Of a stretch of 64,000 bases of DNA, positions 46,135-58,900 are shown piece by piece. The DNA comes from Phragmites australis (lineage: Eukaryota; Streptophyta; Magnoliopsida; Poales; Poaceae), in contig NC_084942.1 of the NCBI RefSeq assembly GCF_958298935.1, positions 2,425,501 through 2,489,500 of the forward strand, written 5' to 3'. The translations under genes and the position numbers were made by a program. The notes beneath the pieces are model-generated. The model searched no databases. It saw only the letters and a program-made list of their open reading frames with translations, and was not told the origin of the DNA. How positions within the stretch are numbered: the first letter of the stretch is position 1; every line of letters begins with the position of its first letter.

Positions 46135-47645
46135 GTCAGGAAAAACTTTGATCACAGCATTAATATTTATACTTCATCCAAATTACACTACCACGCGGAT
46201 AAGGACACTGAAACATTTAAATACTCACCCCAAATGTCGTGCACTCGCGCTCACCTGTTCAGTTTGCAGTGCACGACATGAAGACCGGCCACCGGGCGAA
46301 CAGCAGTCCAGCAGAGGCGCGGATCAGAGCGGCAGGCAGGAGCAGGCCTGGGCAGGAGGCAGACAGGCGGTTGTTCAGTACTTCAGTTGTTCTTGTTCTG
46401 TTGTTCACTTGTTCAGTTCTTGTATGATTGTATCTTGTTAACTTGTTCAGAGCAGAGCAGAGCGGCCTCAAGGTATGATTTGATTGTTCACTTGTTCAGT
46501 TTGCAGGCTATTGGCTTCTGAATATTTGTGTCATTGTGTGCATCTGAGTATCTCATAAATTCTGAATCGTGTTTGCAGGCCCCTGTGTGATTGTGTGATT
46601 GTGTTGTGTGTGTCCTTGACTCCTTAGCACTGGCATACAACAAAGACCACTAGACCGGACTGTAATTGTGACAGACAGAACTAAGGTATAAAATTTCATA
46701 TGCATAGTTTTTCATATCATCATATATTCATTAGTTTTGTGTACAGATATCATGAAGATTGAAAAATATTAGGCTATTATCGTGATTGAAGAATATTGAG
46801 CTAAATTAGTGATATACTCTTTTCTTGGCGCCAAAACGATGTAATCTTGAAAAATTTGTATCTTCGCTGCATTGCAGAGATAGTCAGACTTCCCCTTATA
46901 GATTTCCAAAATAACATGTTCCTTATCTTTCTAGAATGCTAATGTGATCCAAAATTGGATTTGCAGATCAACAATGGTTCCACCCTGTCCCCTTAAATTA
47001 TGTTGCTGGATCCACCCTGCCTTATGGTTAAGAGAAGAAATATCTAGACTTCCGTATTTTAGATTAATGTTCTCCTCATGCTTCACAACGGGAATGCCTC
47101 TTTCACTGCCCGCTTCAAAATGAGGAGGCCTCTTCCGCCTCCCTAGCAATAACATTTCATCGTTGTAATATTTTCTTTTGCGATTACCCTTTGCACATCC
47201 ATCCGCAAATACATCTCCTATCAAACGCCAACAAACAAACTACTGAAAATACTCATATGTATGTATAAAATCGTGGGCACGAGATTTAAAAATTGGTGGG
47301 TGTAATCATAATCTCACGCTTACATCAGCATACCGAAACATGGTTCTAGGATTGTAGTGTCTGTATATGGTAATGGCCTGTATCCCCTGAAAATACATAA
47401 AACATAAGTAAATATACTAAACACATACACAAAGTGCTCCACGAATCATGGCTAGCTCTAAGGCCACTTCCAATGATAGTTTCTTAGATATTAATTAGGT
47501 GTCTACATAAGCAAAAGAATGATATGATAACTAATTTAAAGATGAAAGAGAATGAACTTATTTTTTATGTAAGAAGCTAACTATTTAAATAATCATAGAT
47601 AGTTGTAAGAAAGTAAATTGCTTTAAGAGACTTAAAAAAACTAGT
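46135..47645. other. Unassigned spacer
   Basis: Contains repeated TTGTTCA/CTTGTTCAG phrases at 46370-46510 and a 97-codon minus-strand frame (47224-46931) with a basic KGNRKRKYY segment that I do not recognise. No supported gene. The start AGGCCACTTCCAATG at 47459 looks like a truncated MITE end. Confidence 0.3.
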
Positions 47646-47647
47646 AA

Positions 47648-48147
<500 letters not shown>

Positions 48148-48366
48148 AAAACTTATTTCTTAGCATGCACCTTATTAATTACATAAGAAATAAAGCATTT
48201 TGAGAGTGACCTAATTAACCCTTTGCTAATTAATTTAACCTCCTGCTCTGGATGTGTGTGCAAAGCCGGTACATGCACCTTAATCGGAATCGGAATCCGA
48301 ACAGCCAGGGATTTCGACTTGGAGTCGGGTTGGCTTCGTGCCCCAGCCTGCCTATGCCTATAAATA

Positions 48367-48935
48367 TTGTTGTTCAATTTATGGGATTTTTTCTTTATTT
48401 TTTATTTTGAGGAAATAAAGAAATTAGAGGAAAAAAAAAGAGAAAGAGAAAGGGGTCAACCCCTCTCCTGTCGGTGGCGGCGGCGGCGGCGGCGCACCAG
48501 CTTGCCCGCCCTAGCCGGGCGCGTTCGCACGCCGCACGGTGTCGGGCGGCGGCTCCTCCTCCTCCTTCTGGTTTAAAGGGACACCGGTCCCTTCCCTCTC
48601 CTCATCACACAACCGACACACTCCCCTCTCTCTCTCTCTGGTTCCCCGTGGCGGCTGTTGGCGCGGGACTCCTTTGGCTCGTGCCCGCGCGCGCGATTTG
48701 GGGCCGTAATCCTAGCTATGACGGTGGATCGGTGGGCGGCTCCGGCGAGCTCTGCGGTGGCGCGTTCGTCGTGCTCGACTCCGGCACGTCCTCAATGCCA
48801 CCGACCTTGTCCCGCTCCTCTGTGTCGGGTGCTTTCGGTCTTGTGATCGACGACACTCTGGTGGGGTTGGCCGATGAGCTCCAACTTGCGTGCTCCGGCC
48901 GGTTCTATTGCGTTGGTGTCCTGCTGATGTTGTAG
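48367..48935 (+). other. GC-rich island with a 153-codon frame
   Basis: A pyrimidine-rich, GGC-repeat-rich stretch opens a frame from 48474 to 48935 with no recognised domain and a composition expected of a GC-rich leader. It could be a captured 5' gene fragment or the head of an element. Low support. Confidence 0.2.
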
Positions 48936-48973
48936 TCTGCCTCAGCCTAGTTCTTGGCTTGTGAGGACGTCCT

Positions 48974-49235
48974 AGTAGCTACTATCTTTTTAACTAACAA
49001 AACACATTTCTTAATATCATAATTAGTATAATATTTTACATCTCATAAAAGAGAAAAGAATCCGTACTAGTTTTTAAAGATGAGAGATAAAGAGTTAATA
49101 TTTATAAGTTATATTAGCACTTCTCTTCTTTACGAGGTTTGAGAGATTATGAATGATAGGATCTGCATAAATTTTTAAAAATATATTTTCTTAGTTAAAA
49201 AATAGTAGCTATCTATAACAATTAGAGATGTCCTG
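48974..49235. mobile_element. MITE with inverted ends
   Basis: Left TAGCTACTATCTTTTTAACTAA at 48974-48997 is matched on the other strand by TAGCTACTATTTTTTAACTAA from about 49212, with further outer similarity (GGACGTCCTAG / GGACATCTCTAAT). The interior is AT-rich. The superfamily is not fixed. Confidence 0.6.
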
Positions 49236-49626
49236 ATGTGTGGAATTTGATATCTTCGTACCACTCCTTTAATTTCATTAAAAAAGCAGCAATGAAGTGA
49301 CAGTTTAATTTAATCGATCCCTCAAGGTCTATACAGAGGTAGCATGAATCCTATCCTACAAGATCTTCTCAGTTGTCTCCTAACATGGAAAAATAATTGT
49401 ATTGATTATAACTAAGAATAAATACATAATTAAAATAATGAATAATTAAAAAAATTACGAGAATTAAACCAGGGTTTTAGCAATATAATAAAAAGAAGGG
49501 CATTTTCACACTAGTGCCAATGTGCCATGTAGCTAGCGGTTCATGTTATCGAGATTTGATCTATAAAGATAAATACAAAATTAAATACTACTATAGTACA
49601 TATAAATGCTCAATGCTTGACCGTAC

Positions 49627-51518
49627 TAGGATGAAAACGGATGGCATAAGGACAGATAATGTCTTTATTATATTTGTTTTCATTTTTTTTTTATCGGATT
49701 CGGTACGAATACGGATTACTTCGATATGAATACGAATATAGATAGTCTTGAATACAAATACGGAGCAAATATGAATCGAAACAACTACAATCACGGATAT
49801 TTCTTGGAGCAAGAAAACCCCTTAAATTGTTCATCAGACTTAGATAAAGGTGCCCAAATATTTAAAATTACAAGTTCGGCAATACTTAGATATATGAAAG
49901 TACAAATTCAACATATCATCACCGTAAAATTCACCAAGGTAAGAAAAAGAAGAAAGTCACACATAATTAATTGAGGCACAATAAATAAATATAAGGCATA
50001 CTACCAGGCTAGATCTTATATCATCAAGGGCTTCTTTGGAAAGCAAAAAATTCACATGAATGATATAATAATTTCACAGGAAAAAATGCAAGATTCAAGA
50101 AAAAAATTCCGCAATCCAAAAGAGGCCTAAATTCCTCTAACAAATCCAACATAACCGATTACAGGCAAACCAAAAAACACACGCTTGATGCTCTTGAGTG
50201 GTGCCTGCCGGGAGCTCCTGAAACTTGGAAACGTTCCATACTTACTAGTTCTCAAAAGGGCAACTAGTTCATCACTTGTAATAATTGCAAGTTGGTATTT
50301 GCTGAAAATATGTTACTGCTAAACCTATGCAACCTATGTCAGTTAGTTTTGTTCTCTAGCAAATAATGTATGTGTCGACGGTCGGTAAACTAACGATCTT
50401 ACGAATATGTGATGAATATAGAGAATAGTTCCTTGTGCCAAATCAAGTGTCGAAAGATAGAGATTTATACAGGTTTAGGTTTATCGAAGGAATAACTATA
50501 TATATCATGTGTTCTTGTATTGATCTTGAGACAGATTATAAAAGGGTCGTTGCTAGTCTAGATGGGATTTACAACTAGTGCTCCTTGCGTATTATTTGTT
50601 GATGTAGATCTTGATGTCTCTCTCTAGATCGTGGTTGTGATTGTGATTCTCCTTCCACAGGTTCCCTGGCTCCTTATATAGGTAGGTTGCCATGTGGCAT
50701 CTGAACTCTTTTTCGAATAGAATTTTGTCATTGTTAAACTTAGGAATAGACTTTTTATTTAAGAGATATTCTGATACCTACTGGTAGTTCACATACGTCT
50801 AGAGACTCCTCTTCCATATATAACCGTATACTCTAAGTATCTAGGAGGTCCACTGGGATTTGTATGTGTATGAGATAATCATATACATTATATTAGATTT
50901 ATCATATATATTATTCATCGTCAGTATGTCAAATGCAGAAAAGTATTGGGAATGTTCCATACAAGAGGTTATTTTTAGCTATTATTGTAGAGAGTCCTCA
51001 TCATTTAGTCCAAGAAGCTGTGTAGAGACTAGTCCAGGAAGCTGCGTAAAGATTAGTTCAGGAAGCTGGGGGAGATCTAGGGTGCGGCGGGTAGGTGGGG
51101 ATCTGATCTACTGCAGCTCGCCGGTGGGAGGAGGGGCACCACACAGTGGAGAGACCTGGGGGTTGTGGGGAACTAGAATGGTAGCCGATAAGGAGGATCC
51201 GACCTGTAGACTGGATGGAGAACATGATGGATGGATGAGGTTTCAGTTTCAGGTTAGGCAGATCGATCACGGACGAGATGGATGGTCGATGGAATTTGGA
51301 TGGGTTGGGCTAAAGTTTGGATATCCGAATTCAAATTTGGTCTAGTATTCGAATCAGATGCAAAACATTATTCGGATCCAAATTTTTAATTCGATCTGAC
51401 GATTTCTGAGAAATTATCTGATCTATTGTCTAAGAAATTATCCAAACCGATCGAGGTTATCAGAATTAAAAAAAAAGTCTAAAATATCCGAATATTAGCC
51501 GATCTGTTTTCACCCCTA
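49627..51518. mobile_element. Possible hAT-type non-autonomous element, split by a solo LTR
   Basis: The left end TAGGATGAAAACGGAT and the right end, on the other strand, TAGGGGTGAAAACAGATCGG are inverted. Both are followed by CGGATA/CGAATA-rich subterminal DNA, as in common hAT elements of grasses. The 8-bp flanks (GACCGTAC and GGTGGCAC) match at only four of eight positions, so the TSD is unsupported. Confidence 0.42.
50368..50928 (-). mobile_element. Solo LTR with TSD GTATG
   Basis: TGTCGACGG at 50373 to CATCGTCA at 50923 (551 bp), flanked by GTATG at 50368-50372 and 50924-50928. The minus strand has a TATATAAGG box near 50676-50686, giving the orientation. GATTTATACAGGTTTAGG near 50461-50478 resembles the R/U5 of Gypsy LTRs. 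Confidence 0.77.
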
Positions 51519-52340
51519 GGTGGCACACCCTGATAATCCTTGTTCTCCAGGCATCATTTGAGACAAGGCAATTCTCCTTCGTCGTTTGTGAATCCTTGAC
51601 TGATTTCTATATTAAGGGATTTCTCTTGGACCAGCGCCTCAAGTGTGATGGTTGCACCGTTACTCCTATACAAGAGTTCTTTGCTGACCTAATATTCTCT
51701 TTGTTACCAAGTCTTGATCCCAGCTCGGTTATCTTTGTAGTTGCTGCCTTGACCTATGTGTCGAATCCTCGGATTTGTGGCCAATCAAACCAGGGAATGG
51801 AGGGAGATAGACAAAAGGGTTGTATATATATGAACTAAGTTAAGACTATGCCCCGATCTACACTATAGTTACGCTACATGATGCATAAGCACCCCTGACC
51901 CCAAAGGATCTACTCACACATCACGAAGATAATAAAACAAGACATATTTTCAAGGAAGAACATCATGATATTGATATAAGATAAAGTATACACTATGTTT
52001 AATATAGACTTGATGCCTTCCTTGATTGTGATGGCGAAGTACATAGAGGGATAATCTCAATAAGGACCTAGTACAAGGGTTTTAATGGTGGGAAATGGTG
52101 GTGGCGGCGAAGGACCCTAGGAATGGTGGTGGAAATGGTGGCGGCGTGTTTCTGGATGACCTCCCTCTCTCTCCTTTTAGATGTAGATCGATGCCTTCTT
52201 TATAACCCCCACAAGTTAGGGTTTTGTGCCGTCTTTAGAAGATATTTGTCACCGGGCCCTTCAAGAAAGTTATTCCATTTGACGCGCCGATCCTGTTGGA
52301 GGTTGGTACGGTCACTGGTTTCTCTGGTTATTATGGTGTT
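51519..52340. other. Unassigned spacer
   Basis: Includes an 80-codon frame at 51596-51838 without recognised domain and a GGTGGTGG-rich patch at 52085-52145. No supported gene. Confidence 0.3.
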
Positions 52341-52555
52341 AGTTTCATGGTGTCTCTGGTAACTATGGTCTTAGTCCTCATTAAGCGAGTAAGCAGAGCT
52401 CAACCGACCATCTTGGGGCTGCTTGTCACCATGGTATAGACTTGTTTGGGCACATGGGTGCATACGCTGACTGGTATACATCTTGTTTAAGAACTTTTGA
52501 AAGCCTTTCAAATTCAGCTTATGATCTTTTCTGTACCAATGTAATTAAATTATTT
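52341..52555 (+). pseudogene. Decayed 3' fragment of a PGG-domain gene
   Basis: TTTCATGGTGTCTCTGGTAA and TTAAGCGAGTAAGCAGAGCT match the fifth PGG repeat at 43996-44060 (FMVSLVTMVLVLIKRVS versus FMASLVIMVLLLIKRVS). TTGTTTGGGCACATGGGTGC matches 44093 onward. An internal deletion then joins it to sequence resembling the PGG gene 3' flank (TTCAGCTTATGATC, TGTAATTAAATTA). A TAG interrupts the frame. Confidence 0.7.
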
Positions 52556-52954
52556 TGGGAATAAGTCTTACATATCATGATTGGAAATCAATACAGATGC
52601 ATGGATAAATATATAAATCAAGCATTATGAAGAGGAAGAACTAGCACAATTTAACTCACTGGAACATGAATAAATAAAAAATGAAGCAATTGTTTACATA
52701 AACAATAATCTGTTTTCTACATCCTTCTCATGACATGATTACAGTTACACTACCTCTAATAACAGAAGAAAATATTTGGAAAATGTACAAAATCTACAAG
52801 AGAAAATTGTCGCACTATCGACGCGTTTCCATCTACAACAGAAAGAATAAAGGATGTTATCTACAAAGCAGTACTGGAGGCTGGGTGAAGAACATCCACC
52901 AAAATATTGTTAATCTCTTCAGTTAAATGAGTCTCCCTTTTGTCAATTCAGTAG

Positions 52955-55900
52955 TTACTGTGTATCATCAGTGAAAGCCTTATAAATGAAGTCTCTGAAT
53001 CGCTTGCAGTATTGCTTTGGGTCAACAGCGGATATGGAGTTGGGATCATATTGCATGGATTTGTAAGCGTGCTCGAGCTTCTTACTAATATCATAGTCTT
53101 GTAGGATGTCAATGATTCCAAAGAACAGGATGACATCCTGAAATTCGCCTGTAGGCTCACCAATGAGCAAAGATTCACTATCAGGATTCCTCACTACGTT
53201 CTCCACCCTTGAGGGCATGCAAATCCCTAGTTTTGATGGTGCTTTTCTGCACAAATCACAAGTAATATGTTAATCCTCAGAGGTCAATGTTAGGTTTAAT
53301 GTAATACAGAAGTTGCTGTATGATGTACACTCGTGTGGTATATTAGCTACTTCTTATCTCTTCACTTTATAATATATTAAAGAATATATTATGGATGTTC
53401 AAATGAAAAAGCTCATCATATTTGTTTACGTTTTGAAGCATGTGTAATTGTTTTTCATTGATACCAGCCCAATACAACCATGCCTTTAGTTGCTTCAGAT
53501 AATACTAAAGGAGGGATAAAAATATGTTTATTAGCAAATTGGGATGGATGGAATGCATTTTGAATCTACCTAGTTTGTTCAGAATCTTCAGCGATAGTAT
53601 GAGGTGTTTCATTGTCAGCACTGCTGCTGTCTGTAACCAACAAAGAGATTTTCAGTCTCAATCCCTCAATATATCTACAGTATTATTGTAACTGCAAGTA
53701 TGTGAAAACTAGGCATGGATCGTGGAACATATCTTTGCATCTGTCCTTGAAGTGAACACCAACCAAGAGACTATAATCCATTATCCTCTCCTGCTCCAGT
53801 AATTCGCAATCTTTGTCCACTTGCCTGGAAAGAGATACAAATTATGAGAACAAGGGATGCTTGGGTTTCTTTAAATGCAGCTGTGATTTTGAAGCATGTT
53901 TAAGGACTTCGCATTTAACAGATTCGAACACCCAAACATTTGTTTAGTGAGATTGTGCACAGATGCAACTATTGTTAAAATGTACTAAATGGAGGAAGGG
54001 AAACATCCTGTACAATTTGGCAGATGGGATGTGTACCTGCAGAATTCTTGAAACCAAGATTCTTCTAGCCGGAAAATGAAATTAAGATCGAGATCCTTCA
54101 ATGTGGTATGCTCGTTGATTTTATCAATGGGTTTATCCGTCATGCGACCATGTGAAGATCCTTTCAAATCGAAGCGCCGATGGATTGCATAGTTGGAGCA
54201 GAAAAGATTCCCCATTATAACAAAGCGAACCTGTGTTTCATGGTTACAAATGTTGAGAAACTCTCACGCAGCAATTTACTTCTGAGAATCTGATCAGTTG
54301 CTCATTGCAGCTAACCTTTTTCTGAATAGCTCCTGTAAGTTTAACACAGTGCAGACCAAAAAATTTAGTTACTAGAGTATTTTCAAAAGCACGGACATGT
54401 TTATAATAGGCTGGAAGCATCCTAAGAAGTACCTGTTCACATAAAAACACAAATTCAATCATATAATTTGTAAGTTAAGCTAAGGTGAGAAGGGAAGAAT
54501 TGTACTTTAACTTCTGACTTCTTCATTGTTTTGATCATATACTTGTCATCATTGGTGAGGTAAAAGAAACTTCCACTTTTACCAGGCGATGAAAGTTCCC
54601 TGAGTGCGTCATCCCCGCAGATGGAGATCATGTAATCTGCAGGGTCAACATCGAAGAGCTTGCGCAAAGTCCTGGAGGCAAGTACAGAACAACAAATTAG
54701 CTTCATATTGGAGACAGGAAGTAGTAAATGATAGAAACATCAAATTTGTTACTGCCACAGGAAAGAACAAAGAAATCAGCATCAGCTGTTAACTGAAAAA
54801 CCGATCAGACGAGATTGCAAGACGTTGCTCTTGCCGGATTTTCTTCAGAGAAAACGCAGAGCTCACTCTATCTCACAAACACGATGAACTAGATAGGATT
54901 TTGTGCTGCGATCAAGCGGCAGCTTTTCGGTTCTTTTCTCTTCCTTTTATTATGCAAAGTTTAGCTAACTAACTCCTACCTTCACGCCATGCCGAGGAGC
55001 TCAACCGGGCATGCCGTGTGCAGGATTGGGCAAGGCGCACACACATGAGGTCGTGGGCTCTCACCAACTAACAGAAGCACCAAAAAGAAAACTAAGTGTG
55101 CACTGGGTTACTAACAATCACCCCCTAATCCCTGTGCACATCACGAACTCCGATCAGGGCCCGTTGTTCTGTGAATTTCAGGCGCCCGAGCGGCTTAGTA
55201 AGAATGTCTGCGAACTGTTCCTCAGTGCCGACGAAATCGATGTCGATCTTCCCTTGCTCCACGCACTCCCTAATGAAATGGAATCGTGTATCAATATGTT
55301 TACTTCGATCGTGGAAGACTGGGTTTTTGCTGAGGGCAATCGCTGGTTTGCTGTCCATCTTTAGAGTGAAGGCGCGCCGATCTTCGCCCGTCAGTTCAGC
55401 TAGGAGCTAAGCCAACCAAACACCCTGGCAGGCAGCTGAAGTTGCTGCCATATACTCTGCTTCGCACGAAGAGAGTGCAACAACCTTTTGCTTCTGCGAA
55501 AACCAGCTCACCAGTGACCTTCCAAGGAAGAACAAGGTCCCACTTGTACTCCAACGAATGTCCATGTCTCCGGCGTGGTCGCTGTCACTGTAGCTTGTGA
55601 GTTTATTGCCAGACGCCTTTGGATACTAGCAACCAACACCGATGCTGCCGGATACGTAGCGTAGGATCCGCTTCACCGCCATCAAGTGCTCAGATGTTGG
55701 TTTTTCCATAAATCTGCTGACATATCCAACCGAAAAAGCAAGGTCCGAGCGAGTGTTCACCAAATACCTCAGACTTCCGACGATGCTCCGGTATTTGGTG
55801 GCATCCACGGCCGGCGCAGTGCTCTCCTGGCTGAGTTTGCACCGCTCCTCCATGGGTGTGTGGCACGGATTACAGTCCTCCATGCCCGCCTTCTTCAGAA

Positions 55901-58900
55901 TTTGCCGAGCATAGTTCGCCTGAGACAAGGTGATGCCTTCGGCACCTTGCTGCACTTCGATGCCGAGGTAGAAGTGCAACAGACCGAGGTCGCTCATTTT
56001 GAATAGCCTCTTCATCTCGGTCTTGAATTTGTCGATCTCCTGTGGGTCATTGCCGGTGATGACCAAATCGTCGACGTAAACGCCCACCAGAAGACGATTG
56101 GCCCCGATGCCGCGCGCGTACACGGCGTGTTCGGAAACGCTGCGCTGAAACCCAATCGAGGTAAGAGTCTGGTCCAGCTTTGCATTCCACGCACGGGGTG
56201 CTTGCCGGAGCCCGTAAAGGGCCTTATCCAGCCGCAACACCTTGTCCTCGTGTCCCTCGACGATGAAACCCGGTGGTTGCGCGACGTAGACCTCCTCTTC
56301 CAGCTCGCCGTTGAGGAAAGCCGATTTGACGTCCATGTGATGAACCGGCCAACTCTCATGGGCGGCGAGGGCAAGCATCAGCCGCACGGAGTCCAGGCGT
56401 GCGACAGGGGCGAAAACTTCATCGAAATTGATCCCGGGCTGCTGGACATACCCCTTTTCCACCAGGCGTGCCTTGTGCCGAATTACTGCACCTTGGCCAT
56501 CCTTCTTCACCTTATATACCCACTTGAGGCCAATTGATCGATGTCCTTGCGGAAGATAGACCAGTCGCCAAGTCTTGTTGTCCTCGATCGCGCTCATTTC
56601 CTCCATCATGGCTCGACGCCACTCTGGGTGCCTTTCGGCTTCGGCGAAGGTTGTCGGCTCATCGGCGAGTTGAAGCATCAGCGCCTCGCCAAGATTGCGC
56701 TCGGCGTAGCCCGGTCCCTGGGATGCCCCGAGGACATCATCGACCAGCTTGAACTTGGGCAGCCGGGGGCCGTCGTCGTCGTCGTCCAGGTGCTCCTTTG
56801 CGTCGGGAGGCGGCGACACTGATGGAGCTGGGGTACCTGCTGGCTGATTGCCGACCGAGGGCGCCGGATTGTCTGGTGTAGGGACCGGACTGTCCGATGC
56901 ACTTTGCTCATAGCTGCGCACCCCTGGAGCTGATACACTCGTGCGCTCGACGATGAACTCAGTCGGTGTCGCCGTCAGGCCGGAGCGCTTCTCACTCCAG
57001 TCCCAAGCCTTGTCCTCCTCGAATACAACATCGCGTGTGATGTGGACACGGCCGGTCGCCGGATCAAGCACGCGGTATGCCTTCACACCCGATTGGTACC
57101 TGATAAGAACACAGGGGAAGCTTCTGTCTTCTAGCTTTGCCAAGTGTGGCTTTGTGATCTTCACATGCGCCACAGAACCGAACGTTCTCAAGTAATGCAT
57201 CGCCGGCTTGCGGCCGTACCAAGCCTCAAAGGGTGTCATGCCATTGACACTTTTCGTCGGTGACCGATTCAACAGAAAGACTGCCGTTGTCACAACCTCT
57301 CCCCAGAACGTCGCCGGAACGCTGCGCGCCTTGAGAAGACTCCGCGCCATGGCTAGTACCATTTGGTTTCTGCGCTCTACCACGCCATTCTGCTGCGGCG
57401 AATAAGGCGCCGAGAGATGTCGCTGCACTCCACGGCCTGCGCAATACTCAGCGAATTCAACAGAGGTAAACTCACCCCCATTATCCGTGCGAAGAACACG
57501 CAGTTTGCGCCCGGTCTCGGTCTCCACCGAAGCCTGAAAGTTCTTGATCGCCGCCGGTGCCTCGCTCTTAGCCCCGAGAAGGATCAACCACATATAGCGG
57601 CTGAAATCATCCACGAGCAAAAGGAAGTGCCGGTTCCCACCGTGCGTTGCCAGGGTTATCGGCCCACACAAGTCGCCGTGGACTAGGTCGAGCGGATCAG
57701 TGGCACGGTAGTGGGCTGCCGCCGGGAACGCAGATCTTCTCTGCTTGGTGGTTATGCAGCAATCGCACAACTGATCAACATGATCAATATGGGGTAAACC
57801 ACGTACCATGTCACTGTCGGACAGCCGCTTGAGGGAGTCGAAGCTCAGGTGCCCAAATCGCGCGTGCCAAGTCCACGCGATCTCCTGGCGGCGCGCGGAC
57901 AAGCATACTGGCTTGGCGAGGTTGAGGCGCAGCAGGTATAGCCGGCTTGCAGAACGGCGTACCCGCGCCACCAGGGTATGCTTTTTGTCCCAAATTCGGA
58001 GAAGCCCCTCCTTGATCCGCACCTCGCAGTCGTTGTCGTCCAATTGCCCGATGCTGATTATGTTCGTTGTGAGACGCGGGATGTAATAGACGCCAAAAAA
58101 CACGCGGTGCTCACCGTTTTTGCACTCAAACAGCACCGTTCCGCGTCCCTCGATGTTCACCAGAGAGCCATCACCGAATTTTACTGTGCCGCCCACCCCC
58201 TGATCAAGATCAGAGAAGGCGGCCAGTGAGCCGGTCATGTGGTTCGTGGCCCCTGTATCAAGGTACCAACTGGTGTCGTCACGCGCTTCATCGCAATCCA
58301 GCTGCGCGAGCACCTTGCCCTCCTCCAGATGCACCAGCGTTCGGTGGCTGTTTGCGTAGTCTTGGAATGGCGCCTCCTGCTGCTCGTCCTGGTGTAGCTC
58401 ACAGGCGCACACCATGAGTAGAGAGGCTTCCTCCTCCACAGCCTGCGCGACGTGCGCCTGCTCACGTTTCTTCTTGCGGCAATCACGCTCCCAGTGCCCG
58501 AGCTTCTTGCAGTAACGGCACTCATCCTTGGTCGTGACACGGTTCAGATCGCGCCCAACGTCGTCACTCTTGGTGCGTGAGCCGCCTTGGCCGCGGCGAC
58601 GTCGCCCCCGGCCGTTCTTGGCGTTGCCTGTTGTGTGTTCGCCGGTCTGCAACTTTAGTCGCCCGACCAGTGACTCCAGCTCAGAGAGGAGCAGCTTGCT
58701 ATCGCCGCTTCCACCCCCCCGAGGGCGCGCCATCTTCAGTCGCCTGACGTTCCTCCACCACCTTGAGCCGCCCGGTCAATTCCTCGACAGTTAGCGTTTC
58801 AAGGTCGATCATTGTCTCGATCGAGAGCGCAATCTGTGAGAATTTTTCCGGCAGAACTCGAAGAAACTTGCGGACCACCATTTCGTCGCTGTGCTCGTCA

